A stretch of DNA of 64,000 bases from Desulfobulbaceae bacterium. Its GTDB lineage: Bacteria; Desulfobacterota; Desulfobulbia; Desulfobulbales; Desulfocapsaceae. The translations under genes were made by a program, and so were the position numbers. Within the stretch, counting starts at the first letter, position 1; each line of letters begins with the position of its first letter. The notes under the pieces were generated by a model, which ran no database searches, was not told the DNA's origin, and worked only from the letters and a program-made list of their open reading frames with translations. Positions 7,709 to 15,615 of the stretch are shown here, in pieces. The stretch covers positions 1 through 64,000 of the forward strand of contig JAGXHG010000020.1 in NCBI GenBank assembly GCA_024636345.1. Reading direction: 5' to 3'.

Positions 7709-8254
7709 ATGCCGAAAGCTGAAAATTTATCACAAGAAATCTGTGGCATGCTTTTCGATGCGCGTCGCTCTATCCGTTACCACACAAGGAGAAGATTGTT
7801 TTTTGACCGTATAAGCAAATGGTCGGATGCAATCACCGCAATCAGCGGATCGGGCACAATAATTTCCATTCTTTCCAATACCGGAGCTCAAACACCGACG
7901 ACGATCCTGGCCGCGATAACCGCTATCGCCTCAGTCATAAACCTTGTCTTTGACACAAAAGGAAATGCCAGAGCGCATCACGACTTTGCTAGACAATTTA
8001 TCCAGATAGAAAAAGAGTTGGTAAAAAAGAATGTCACAGAAGAAGAGCTTGAAAAACTCACAGCTCAAAGATTAGATATAGAGGCAGAAGAGCCTCCGGT
8101 ATTAAGAGTGCTTGATTCGATGTGTCACAACGAACTATTAAAAGCCATGGGCTACGAAGAAACAGAGTTTTTGAAAATCAGCTTACCCCAAAGTTTTCTA
8201 TCTCCCTTCATCGACTTCTTCCCCAGCTACATAAAAAAAATCTCCAATGCATAG
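7709..8254 (+). CDS. SLATT-domain two-TM membrane protein (prophage cargo)
   Basis: 181 aa. After an N-terminal helix containing ARRSIRYHTRRRLFFDRISK there are two membrane segments, about residues 38-58 (DAITAISGSGTIISILSN) and 63-82 (PTTILAAITAIASVINLVF), followed by an amphipathic helix with ARAHHDFARQFIQIEKEL. This is the layout of the SLATT family (SMODS- and SLOG-associated two-TM effector domain), proposed to form membrane pores in nucleotide-signalling conflict systems. No SMODS nucleotidyltransferase, SLOG or reverse transcriptase gene is next to it; its only partner is the 56-residue protein. The site behind the repressor is a usual place for prophage cargo genes, so superinfection exclusion or antiphage defence is plausible but inferred. 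Confidence 0.7.
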   Translation: MPKAENLSQEICGMLFDARRSIRYHTRRRLFFDRISKWSDAITAISGSGTIISILSNTGAQTPTTILAAITAIASVINLVFDTKGNARAHHDFARQFIQIEKELVKKNVTEEELEKLTAQRLDIEAEEPPVLRVLDSMCHNELLKAMGYEETEFLKISLPQSFLSPFIDFFPSYIKKISNA

Positions 8255-8327
8255 TTGGAGGTTTCAAAAAAAGTGCATAAATCGCTGGCGCAAATATTCT
8301 GAGTTTATCTGCAAAAAGCTTTTAATC

Positions 8328-8366
8328 ACGCCATAAAATAAGCAAATTTTCTGGCGTTTAAATTTT
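8328..8366 (+). terminator. probable terminator after SLATT gene
   Basis: A stem of 11 pairs with one mismatch (8328-8339 with 8346-8357) and a 6-base loop is followed by TTAAATTTT. It lies 73 bases after the SLATT stop codon and would end the cargo transcript inside the prophage end. Confidence 0.4.
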
Positions 8367-8433
8367 CCCTATTTTCCACTCTCATTCAACACACTGATAA
8401 TCCCGCAAACGCCCACCAGTTCCCAGAAAATCT

Positions 8434-8481
8434 CATAAAAGTTTCATAAAAGTTTCGCCAAATTTCTATATATAAAGTTTC
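8434..8481. repeat. MuA-binding-site-like repeats at the prophage end
   Basis: CATAAAAGTTT is present twice in direct tandem with an 11-base period (8434-8455), closing with another C, and a related TATAAAGTTTC follows at 8471-8481. Read inward from the junction these give repeated GAAACTTT cores, comparable to the repeated transposase sites at Mu ends. Their place between the cargo gene and the interrupted adenine deaminase gene supports the reading as transposase end sites. Confidence 0.5.
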
Positions 8482-8506
8482 TACGTCTATCTGCCCCCCT
8501 ATACTG

Positions 8507-8998
8507 GTGGTAAGCGATACCGAAAGAGATATTTTAAAAATAGTTGTCATGAACAGGTATCAGGATAGCCGACCGGCAGTAGCCTTTATCCGGGGATTTG
8601 GCCTGAAAAAAGGGGCGCTGGCTTCAACCGTTGCCCACGACAGCCATAATATCATAGCAGTAGGAACATCAGACAAAGAGATCGTCAATGCCATCAATAT
8701 GCTGATTGCGTCCAGGGGTGGGATCGTCGTGATTGATGATCAGGAACAATTGCATCTGCCACTGCCCGTTGCCTGCATCATGACCAATCAGAACGGGCAG
8801 GAAGTAGCGAGCATATACCGGCAGCTTAACATGGCCGCCAAAAAGTTGGGCACACCCTTACATGCCCCTTTCATGACACTTTCATTCATGGCGCTGCTGG
8901 TTATTCCAGAACTCAAACTAAGTGACAAGGGATTATTTGACGGATCCAAGTTTGACTTTACTTCTTTATTCAATTCTCACACTCCACTCATAGCTTGA
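8507..8998 (+). pseudogene. ade: adenine deaminase, C-terminal fragment interrupted by prophage
   Basis: The frame encodes the last ~163 residues of an adenine deaminase; complete enzymes are about 560-600 residues. It reads VSDTERDILKIVVMNRYQ, AFIRGFGLKKGALASTVAHD, SHNIIAVGTSD, and near the end APFMTLSFMALLVIPELKLS, all characteristic of the family C-terminal domain. Adenine deaminase converts adenine to hypoxanthine in purine salvage; the metal-binding catalytic domain is not here. There is no convincing start: the frame runs upstream without a stop into the Mu-like end repeats at 8434-8481. The simplest reading is that the prophage inserted into ade and the 5' three quarters lie beyond the other prophage end. 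Confidence 0.85.
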
Positions 8999-9043
8999 AA
9001 ACAATCATCAAGCCTTAAAGGGTTTTCACTGGACTACACTGGA

Positions 9044-9079
9044 CAACAAAAAACCCGCTAGCCTTTTCAAGCTGCGGGT
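9044..9079 (-). terminator. intrinsic terminator of tRNA-Arg
   Basis: On the minus strand a bulged stem (9053-9058 with 9074-9079, inner 9060-9062 with 9071-9073) is followed by TTTTTTGTTGT. It lies 35 bases after the tRNA 3' end and is the expected terminator. Confidence 0.75.
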
Positions 9080-9113
9080 CATTGTTCTTCTTGAGACTGC
9101 CTGGGTTTTGAAA

Positions 9114-9190
9114 TGGTGGGCGAGGCGGGATTCGGACCCGCGACCTTCGGCTTCGGAGGCCGACACTCTATCCAGCTGAGCTACCCGCCC
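9114..9190 (-). tRNA. tRNA-Arg (CCG anticodon)
   Basis: On the minus strand the acceptor stem GGGCGGG pairs with CTCGCCC (one G-U), the D arm AGCTCAGCTGGATAGAG and the T arm with GGTCGCGGGTCCGAATCCC are intact, and the anticodon stem-loop TCGGCCTCCGAAGCCGA exposes CCG. The 3' CCA is encoded (9114-9116). It reads CGG arginine codons. It is transcribed alone, with a terminator just downstream. Confidence 0.96.
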
Positions 9191-9401
9191 ACATTGCATA
9201 ACTTTCCCAGAAAACAGTGCATTAGCTTTAAACTATTTTCCAGACTCGTGCATTATCTTTTTCTATAAAAAAAACCTTCTAGCCTGGAGGAGACAACAAC
9301 GAAACAAAATACTTTGTTGTTACCCTCGGCTTGATTAGAATCACTCTTTGAGAAGAGATTTCCATCTAAGTCATCCAACCATCAATATCTCGGGATGACA
9401 G

Positions 9402-9490
9402 CAACCAGACAAAAAAATCCTAATTGAACTTCTGCAGGCAGATCAACGTATACTGACTGATCCAGCGCCCCAAATTGCCATCGCGGAGCT
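9402..9490 (+). pseudogene. remnant of MscS-family mechanosensitive channel
   Basis: About 30 codons in one frame read QPDKKILIELLQADQRILTD then PAPQIAIAELA, matching the start of the C-terminal vestibule domain of small MscS channels (typical ILLEIL..D.R.L.DPAP.VAV.ELA). The similarity fades on both sides, and no start, membrane segments or C-terminal barrel are present, so this is a decayed fragment with no expected function. Confidence 0.55.
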
Positions 9491-9581
9491 TGCGGGATCA
9501 GCATCCAGACCGTTGAACGGATTCACTCCAGAACAGAACTCCAAAAAGCGATCGCCAGTGACTGCTGGGTACGACATTCTG

Positions 9582-9887
9582 TCACTTGTCAAGATTCAGC
9601 ATTTCCAGATATTCTTCCCACTCCAGGGGAAGCATGTTCTTTTTTTCATTATTGCAGATTTTGCAGGAAGGAACCAGATTATCTCTGGTACTACGTCCGC
9701 CACGGGTGAGAGGAACCAGATGGTCCATAGTCAGTTCTTTAAAGGGGACTATCTGCCCACAATAATAACACTTTCCAGAGGCAGTCTTCTGTTGCCACCA
9801 GCGGCTCTTGCGCATCTCTCTGGCCTTGGCCCGCTCTGTACGGATCTGATCCTCATCCATCCCATCAAAACCGAAAAAATCCTTCAC
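9582..9887 (-). CDS. HNH endonuclease-fold protein
   Basis: 101 aa with a zinc-binding HNH layout: CYYCG at about residues 40-44, MDHLVPLTRGGRSTRDNLVP at about 54-73 and CKICNNEKK at about 75-83. The central DH and N residues of the HNH motif and both CxxC pairs are present. Its start overlaps the end of folC (ATGA type), so the two are co-translated. HNH proteins of this size occur as stand-alone nucleases of unknown target; nothing here marks it as a homing or restriction enzyme. Confidence 0.8.
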   Translation of the reverse strand: MKDFFGFDGMDEDQIRTERAKAREMRKSRWWQQKTASGKCYYCGQIVPFKELTMDHLVPLTRGGRSTRDNLVPSCKICNNEKKNMLPLEWEEYLEMLNLDK

Positions 9888-11227
9888 CCTGTCACCAATT
9901 CGCCCAAAAGAATCTTGCGCACCGCCCCGACCAGGTATAAAGAACCGGCTACCACAATCAGGTCTCCGGCCGCAGCCAAGGCCTCAGCCCGCAGCAGGGC
10001 CTGATCGACCTCCTGGATACACTCACAACGTTCTTGCATCCCTGCGTCAAGATGTTCCAGCAACTGCTCCGGCTCGGCAGCACGTTCCCCCTCCGGTCTG
10101 GTGAGCAGCAGAACCCCTGCCAAGTCACCAATCAGCGGCAGGGTCTTCCGCAGATCCTTATCCAGCATAGCCCCCCAGACCACTATCAGTCTTTTATATT
10201 CATACTCATGGCGCAGGGTAAGCACCAGACTCTCCACCCCGGCGGGATTGTGCGCCCCGTCCAGAAGATAACACACGGCATGTTCATCCGTTCTCTGCCC
10301 CGGTTCACGCACAGTCCGACTTTTCCGGTCCAGACAGATATGCTCCAGCCGACCTGGCCACCGCACCGCCTCAAGAGCTGCCCGAATTGTCTCCGGAGAA
10401 AGTAAGAAACCATGCGGTTGTAACAGGGCCAGGGTGGCCAAGGCAAGGGAAGCATTTACAATCTGATAGCTGCCGCGCATGAAACAGCGCAAGGAATTCA
10501 GAGGCAGAAGTGACAGGCCTATGTTCTCCGGCAGCCATGACCAGGACCGATCATGGCCCTGGTCGGCACGGAAATCCCGGCCATAAAGATAGAGAGGCGC
10601 GTTTCGCTCATGACAGGTCCGACTCACAACCTCCAGCCCCTCGTCTGCCGCCACTCCAGAGACTACGGGCACAAAATCTTTAATTATCCCGGCCTTTTCC
10701 GCTGCCACCGCCGCCACAGTAGTGCCAAGATAGGCCTCATGGTCCATGGTCACATTGGTAATCACCGAAACCAGGGGCACAACCACATTGGTAGCATCCA
10801 GTCTACCACCAAGCCCGGTCTCGAGAATCACCAGATCAAGCCCTGATTCTGCAAACCAGAGCAGGGCAAGAGCAGTAGTAAACTCAAAGTAGGTTATTTT
10901 TTCTGCACCAAGCACACCCTTGATCCGAGTTGCCAGTTCAGCGAATTTTTCCCTGCTGATAAATTCATCATTAATCCGGAAGCGCTCCCTGACCGAACTG
11001 AGATGGGGAGAGGTATAAAGGCCAACACGATACCCAGCCCCGGCCAGAAGAGTCAAAAGAGTGACACTCACCGATCCTTTGCCATTGGTACCGGCCACAT
11101 GGACATATCGAAACTGCTGCTCTGGATGGCCAACCTTGGCCAGAAACGAGCGCATGGAGCCAAGGCCAAGCTTTATCTTATGAAACTGCAAGTCTTCAAG
11201 ATAGATTTGTGCTTCCTGGTAGTTCAT
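9884..11227 (-). CDS. folC: bifunctional dihydrofolate/folylpolyglutamate synthase
   Basis: 447 aa from the ATG at 11227 (a GTG lies one codon upstream). The P-loop HVAGTNGKGSVSVTLL is at about residues 44-59, followed by LYTSPHLSSVRERFRI and TNVTMDHEAYLG, and the C-terminal ligase domain has YLLDGAHNPAGVESL. These are FolC signatures. The enzyme adds L-glutamate to dihydropteroate and to reduced folates using ATP, in the cytoplasm. In the same window a PabB-PabC fusion supplies 4-aminobenzoate for the same pathway. It is transcribed with the HNH gene downstream. Confidence 0.93.
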   Translation of the reverse strand: MNYQEAQIYLEDLQFHKIKLGLGSMRSFLAKVGHPEQQFRYVHVAGTNGKGSVSVTLLTLLAGAGYRVGLYTSPHLSSVRERFRINDEFISREKFAELATRIKGVLGAEKITYFEFTTALALLWFAESGLDLVILETGLGGRLDATNVVVPLVSVITNVTMDHEAYLGTTVAAVAAEKAGIIKDFVPVVSGVAADEGLEVVSRTCHERNAPLYLYGRDFRADQGHDRSWSWLPENIGLSLLPLNSLRCFMRGSYQIVNASLALATLALLQPHGFLLSPETIRAALEAVRWPGRLEHICLDRKSRTVREPGQRTDEHAVCYLLDGAHNPAGVESLVLTLRHEYEYKRLIVVWGAMLDKDLRKTLPLIGDLAGVLLLTRPEGERAAEPEQLLEHLDAGMQERCECIQEVDQALLRAEALAAAGDLIVVAGSLYLVGAVRKILLGELVTG

Positions 11228-11281
11228 CACAATAAAAAGAATAAATAGTTTTTCTCATGACATTCTCTCCACAAGACAGAA

Positions 11282-11323
11282 AGGCGCCGAGGAAAAAACA
11301 AATTTTGTTCTTTCTCAGCGCCT
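11282..11323 (-). terminator. possible terminator between helicase and folC
   Basis: An imperfect stem pairs AGGCGC near 11282-11287 with GCGCCT near 11318-11323, with an A/T-rich inner stem around AATT. It lies just after the helicase stop codon. The T-tract is poor, so it is only a candidate. Confidence 0.35.
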
Positions 11324-11352
11324 CTGAGTTTCTGCGGGAGATCTGCCTGCCC

Positions 11353-13566
11353 TTAATCGGTCACAATCGTTAGTTTCGCATAATCAAGATGCAGGGTTTT
11401 TAAGCCATGCCGCTCAAAGAGGACATCAACCGATCGGCCACTGCCTAGAGTCACAACCGCTCCTTGCCCAAAAAAAGGATGGCTGACACGTGTGCCTTTC
11501 GCCAGATCTTTTACGGAGACCTTACTCCGGCTTTTTTTCAAAGAAGCAAGACAAGTATCCCTTGGGAAGGCTCCACCAGAAGAACTCTGGGGATAGGGAT
11601 TTGCAACAAAAGAGGACTGCCGCTCCTCTTGGATTCGCTCAAAAACACCTCCCTTAAGCTCAGAGAGAAATGGCGACATTCCCACCCGCCGGAATTGCCG
11701 GTCCGGGGTCATCAGTTCCTTGGGATAACTCAGATAGAGATGTTTCTTGGCCCGGGTGGCAGCCACATAGAGCAGACGCCTTTCCTCTTCCCATTGTTCA
11801 CCAGGTTCTGCCTTGGCATGGGGGAAGCGGCCATCCGCCAGACCAATGACAAAGACCGCCTCCCATTCCAGTCCCTTGGCAGAATGGATAGTAGACAGGA
11901 CCATCCGCTCTGCATCCTCTGCCCGATGCGAGCTAGCTGATTCCGGAGGATCAAGGGTCGTATCATCAACAAAGGCCTGCAGGTCAGCGTATTCACTGAT
12001 AATCCCCTGCAACTGTTCAAGGTCCTTCTGCCGTTTGGGATAGTCATCATGATACAAGCGCTCAAAGACCGACTGATAATAAACCATGATCAATTCGTAC
12101 ATGACCGCTGGCGACTCTTCCTGGAGCAGATCCTCAAAAAGATTGGCCAGACGCCGTAATCCCTCTTCCCATGCCTTGCCCGCCGGAAACTCAGCAAGGA
12201 GCTGAAAAGGCTCGGGTGACTGGCCAATCTGGGCGGCAATCTTCTGGGCCGTCTTGGGACCCACCTTATCTAGATGGAGCAGCACCCGGTTCCAGGAAAG
12301 ATTATCCTGAGGATTGGACAGGATGCGTAAAAAAGAAAGCACATCCTTCATGTGCGCCGACTCGGTCAGCTTCAAACCTCCCCGTTTCTCAAAATCGACC
12401 CCACCGCTGGCCAACTCAATCTCCAGCTTATAAGAATGAAATCCTGAACGGAACAGCACCGCGATATCCTGGAAACGAACACCTCCGGCCACCAGTTCGC
12501 TGATCTTGCCGGCAACAAATCTGGCCTCTTCCCGTTCATCAGTCGCCGCAAAAAGCAGGGGTTTGACCGTCCCTTCCAAACGGGTAAAAAGGGTCTTGGT
12601 ATATTTTTCCGAGGCATGGCAGATAATATCATTGGTCAAGGAAAGGATCGGCTGGGTGGAACGATAGTTTTCCTCCAGCTTGATGATGTGAGTATCAGGG
12701 AACAATTTGGGAAAGCGCATGATATTATAGAAATCCGCGCCGCGAAAAGAATAGATGGATTGGGAATCATCGCCCACCACCATTACATTATCATGTCCGT
12801 GAGCAATAAGACGGACAATTTCCGCCTGCACCAGATTGGTATCCTGATATTCATCCACCATGACATGGGTATAACGGGAAGCAATGGCCTGTCGCGCCTC
12901 TGGGACCTCGGACATAAGTCGTTTCCAGTTGATAAGCAGATCATCATAGTCCATCAGACCATGGGTGAATTTGAAATCCTTATAGTGTTTCTGTAACCTG
13001 AGCAGATCTTCTGTATGTTCACTGAGATGGACGTACTGTTCAAAGACCAGGTCCTCAAGGGCTCTGGATTTATTGACTGCCCCGCTGATCATATTGATGA
13101 TGACCCGCTTGGAGGGAAACTGCAGATCTCGTCCGGTGAGGCCAAGGGATGACTTCAGGAGATTGATGATCCCTTCAGCATCGGAACGGTCAATGATGGT
13201 AAAGTTCGAACCAAAACCAAGATACGAACCATAACGCCTGAGCAACATATTGGCGATCCCATGGAAGGTACCGCCCACTACCCGGTTACAGGAATCATTG
13301 AGGAGTCTTCCGGCCCGCCATAACATCTCCTGAGCAGATTTCCGGGTAAAGGTCAGCAGCAGGATATTTTCCGGGGCCACCCCCTTTTCCAGGAGATGGG
13401 CCACCCGATAAACAAGAGTCCTGGTCTTGCCACTGCCGGCACCGGCTATGACCAGAACCGGCCCTTCAGTCCTGATCACCGCCTCATACTGGGCAGGATT
13501 CAGATCATTGAGGTCTATGACTGAAGATCCATGACTATTTAAAATGTTGGAGATAGGAGCTTGCAT
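11353..13566 (-). CDS. UvrD/PcrA-type superfamily 1A DNA helicase
   Basis: 737 aa from the ATG at 13566. Motif I is GAGSGKTRTLVYR, motif II MVDEYQDTNLVQAE, motif III GDDSQSIYSFRGAD, motif IV ENYRSTQPI, and motif VI LLYVAATRAKKHL, in normal order. The C-terminal tail (VSHPFFGQGAVVTL, then HLDYAKLTIV) resembles the PcrA tail that contacts RNA polymerase. Such 3'-5' helicases act in mismatch and excision repair and in removing stalled complexes. The start is uncertain: the frame extends to an ATG at 13647 with AGGG upstream and a TTG at 13665, but those bases also hold a strong plus-strand promoter and give no family similarity. Confidence 0.9.
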   Translation of the reverse strand: MQAPISNILNSHGSSVIDLNDLNPAQYEAVIRTEGPVLVIAGAGSGKTRTLVYRVAHLLEKGVAPENILLLTFTRKSAQEMLWRAGRLLNDSCNRVVGGTFHGIANMLLRRYGSYLGFGSNFTIIDRSDAEGIINLLKSSLGLTGRDLQFPSKRVIINMISGAVNKSRALEDLVFEQYVHLSEHTEDLLRLQKHYKDFKFTHGLMDYDDLLINWKRLMSEVPEARQAIASRYTHVMVDEYQDTNLVQAEIVRLIAHGHDNVMVVGDDSQSIYSFRGADFYNIMRFPKLFPDTHIIKLEENYRSTQPILSLTNDIICHASEKYTKTLFTRLEGTVKPLLFAATDEREEARFVAGKISELVAGGVRFQDIAVLFRSGFHSYKLEIELASGGVDFEKRGGLKLTESAHMKDVLSFLRILSNPQDNLSWNRVLLHLDKVGPKTAQKIAAQIGQSPEPFQLLAEFPAGKAWEEGLRRLANLFEDLLQEESPAVMYELIMVYYQSVFERLYHDDYPKRQKDLEQLQGIISEYADLQAFVDDTTLDPPESASSHRAEDAERMVLSTIHSAKGLEWEAVFVIGLADGRFPHAKAEPGEQWEEERRLLYVAATRAKKHLYLSYPKELMTPDRQFRRVGMSPFLSELKGGVFERIQEERQSSFVANPYPQSSSGGAFPRDTCLASLKKSRSKVSVKDLAKGTRVSHPFFGQGAVVTLGSGRSVDVLFERHGLKTLHLDYAKLTIVTD

Positions 13567-13609
13567 GGGGGCAGACTTTACCACAGCGGTGCTTTCACCG
13601 CAACGTCGG

Positions 13610-13637
13610 TTGACAAAGACGCAACTCTGTTTATAAT
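13610..13637 (+). promoter_or_regulatory. sigma-70-type promoter for the 13724 gene
   Basis: A perfect -35 TTGACA (13610-13615) and a perfect -10 TATAAT (13632-13637) are separated by 16 bases. Transcription would start near 13644, leaving an ~80-base leader before the ATG at 13724. It lies in the divergent gap behind the helicase gene. Confidence 0.65.
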
Positions 13638-13723
13638 AATGCTCCATTTGGCACCCTGTACCCAAGGCATCAGAGGCATCATCCCTGGTGACTTTTCTTC
13701 AACTCTTAACAACAAAAAACATT

Positions 13724-14119
13724 ATGGATACCAAGACCATTGACGCCCTCTTTACCCCTGAGACCCTGCAACATCTCTTCCCCAGAGAACGCTCCAATGA
13801 TTTTTTTGACGCCCTTTTCGGTGATGCCAGCGAAGGGGCCTATGATATTGAACTTGCCTATAATGGCAGCGATGGCAAAAGTATCAGCCTGGAGTTACGT
13901 CTGCACGAAAGGCCTGGCTGCTGCCTGGCCTGTAACCTGACGCAAGGACTGCCACAGGTCTTTACCAGGCATCCGGTAATTAATGTAGCAGGGTTGGTTG
14001 AGGCAGTAAATACCATGCTGGCCGGACAGGCCAGCTGCCGGGAATGGTCACTGGGACGCACCGAACAACGACGCAAAGAAATGCATATCATTCCTCTGAT
14101 TATCCAACTGGACAAATAA
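13724..14119 (+). CDS. conserved hypothetical protein
   Basis: 131 aa from the ATG at 13724; a GTG at 13688 in the same frame is less likely. It is acidic at the N-terminus (MDTKTIDALFTPETLQHLF) and contains NDFFDALFGDASEGAYDIEL, LRLHERPGCCLACNLTQGLP and a C-terminal HIIPLIIQLDK. I know proteins with this pattern only as uncharacterised ones in this bacterial group. Two neighbouring cysteine pairs (CC, ALAC-type) are too close for a clear metal motif. Strong promoter upstream, bidirectional terminator downstream: a single-gene unit. Confidence 0.7.
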   Translation: MDTKTIDALFTPETLQHLFPRERSNDFFDALFGDASEGAYDIELAYNGSDGKSISLELRLHERPGCCLACNLTQGLPQVFTRHPVINVAGLVEAVNTMLAGQASCREWSLGRTEQRRKEMHIIPLIIQLDK

Positions 14120-14206
14120 ACAGTTCCTTTTCCCCAATACCCAGAGAACAGTCAATAATTTGACAAACGAGTATTTACGGCTGACAAAATCCATTCTACA
14201 GTTGTT

Positions 14207-14251
14207 AAAATGCAAAAAGCCGACTCATGATGAGTCGGCTTTTTGCATTTT
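14207..14251. terminator. bidirectional intrinsic terminator
   Basis: A perfect 22-base inverted repeat (14207-14228 with 14230-14251) has A-rich and T-rich outer flanks on both sides of a GCCGACTCAT core. It separates the convergent 13724 gene and the diguanylate cyclase gene and works for both strands. Confidence 0.85.
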
Positions 14252-14274
14252 GATCTTTTTTAAACTTGGGAAAT

Positions 14275-15288
14275 CTAAACGAAACTCACCCTGGATCGGC
14301 CATTGGCTTTAGCATGATAAAGAATATCATCTACCCGTTCCATCCACCCATCCAGACTCTCATCTTTTTCCCACTGAGCAAGGCCGATGGAAACCCCAAG
14401 CTTGGTTTCGTTGTCAGCCCATATATCCAACTCGTCAATGGCCAGACATAATCTCTCAGCCAGAATCCGGGAACTTTTCTGATCAGTATCATCCATTACC
14501 AGCAGGAATTCATCTCCGCCCATCCTGACCAGGAGATCCGTAGAGCGTATCGCCTCAGCCATTACTGCTGCTACCTGCCGCAACACTTGATCCCCTCGTT
14601 GATGGCCGAGGTTGTCATTTATTTGTTTAAAACGATCGAGATCCATGGAGGCCATAGTCAGCGGGCGGCCAGATCGTCTGGCACTGTCCATCTTAGATTT
14701 TATCTGCTCATCAAAAACCCAGCGATTGGCAAGACCAGTTAAAGCATCACGCCGCGCACTCTCAAAAAGTTCCTCATACTCAAGGGCCCGGCGCAGTGAC
14801 TCACTTAACACCAAAAGTGACTCATTGATCAGGTTAATCTCCCCACTCTCCAAGGCCCTTCCGTCCTTTAAGACCAGGAGCAACCCCGCGTTGTCTGCTG
14901 TCTCCATCAGCCATTTATGGGCATAATGGCCATCTTCACTGACCGAACAGGTAACACTACAAGCCTCATCCGCCATCAACTGCTCAGCAAATGCAATCAC
15001 ACTGCGCCTGAGCGGCCCATGACCGGAACAGAACAGGTGCTTCTTACTGCGAATCATATTGCAATATCCAATCAGTTCATGCTCCACATGAGGCATCAAC
15101 CAGACCGAGTATGCCTCGATCATGCCGGCAAGATCAAGAACAGCAGCTAAACGGATATGAAGTTTATTAATCAAATCAAGACGTTCAGTCTGCCGCCTGA
15201 AATGATCCAGCTCTATCATCACCCTGTCAATCTCAACTACTTGATTGCTGGTAAAAGTATCTGTAGATGTCAACATTGGAGAGCTCAT
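14275..15288 (-). CDS. diguanylate cyclase (GGDEF) with N-terminal sensory region
   Basis: 337 aa. Residues about 30-165 form a soluble, GAF-like sensory part with several Cys/His (FCSGHGPLRRSV, ACSVTCSVSEDGHYAHKW). The GGDEF domain follows from about 178: RRDALTGLANRWVFDEQI, MASMDLDRFKQINDNLGHQR, then the active site VRMGGDEFLLVM. The inhibitory I-site RxxD is present five residues before GGDEF (RSTDLLVRMGGDEF). It therefore should make cyclic di-GMP and be product-inhibited. No membrane segment is visible. The start ATG has AAGGAAATAAT upstream. Confidence 0.92.
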   Translation of the reverse strand: MSSPMLTSTDTFTSNQVVEIDRVMIELDHFRRQTERLDLINKLHIRLAAVLDLAGMIEAYSVWLMPHVEHELIGYCNMIRSKKHLFCSGHGPLRRSVIAFAEQLMADEACSVTCSVSEDGHYAHKWLMETADNAGLLLVLKDGRALESGEINLINESLLVLSESLRRALEYEELFESARRDALTGLANRWVFDEQIKSKMDSARRSGRPLTMASMDLDRFKQINDNLGHQRGDQVLRQVAAVMAEAIRSTDLLVRMGGDEFLLVMDDTDQKSSRILAERLCLAIDELDIWADNETKLGVSIGLAQWEKDESLDGWMERVDDILYHAKANGRSRVSFV

Positions 15289-15615
15289 TATTATTTCCTT
15301 ATATAAATTATCAAAACAATTTTGGACTTAAAAGTATATCGACCAACCGAGAAGATATCTTTATCCATCTTTTGATAATTTTAACAAAGCAAGAACAATG
15401 CCAAACACACATTAACCATTCCATTTATCTCCTGTTGCAATTAAGTGACAAGAAGAGTAAAGGCAGTTTCAAGGGGAAAAAAGAGTTTTGCTCTCTCCTT
15501 GAGCCCTTGCCACTCACCCACAACATGAGAGTCCCGTAAAATGCCAGAGACCACGACCATTCAAAATTGAGCTGAAGAGCATAACTCATTCCCCAAAAAT
15601 ATTGGCCAAGATCCC
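15289..15615. other. intergenic gap with no supported feature
   Basis: This 327-base AT-rich stretch separates the divergent diguanylate cyclase and nagZ genes and must hold their promoters. I see no convincing paired -35/-10 elements, RNA gene or coding frame. Confidence 0.3.

Larger units (their letters stand above)
1..8500 (-). mobile_element. Mu-like transposable prophage, one end (partial)
   Basis: A Mu-type early region is seen: divergent repressor, small regulators, MuA-like DDE transposase, MuB-like ATPase, then a DUF3164 protein, all in tight or overlapping order on the minus strand. In Mu the repressor end is the left end, so here the left end lies at the right, near 8480-8506, where MuA-site-like repeats stop and an adenine deaminase reading frame begins. 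The late (head and tail) genes must lie before position 1. The exact terminal base is not resolved because no clear TG/CA terminus is visible at the junction. Confidence 0.85.

Noticed and set aside
8507-8998. An intact small gene of unknown function
   Set aside because: The sequence matches the last quarter of adenine deaminase, and the apparent GTG start has no ribosome site and lies inside the conserved domain.
9114-9190. tRNA-Arg as integration site of the prophage
   Set aside because: The element has a MuA-type transposase, no tyrosine integrase is seen, the tRNA is intact without a duplicated 3' end, and the junction lies in ade about 600 bases away.
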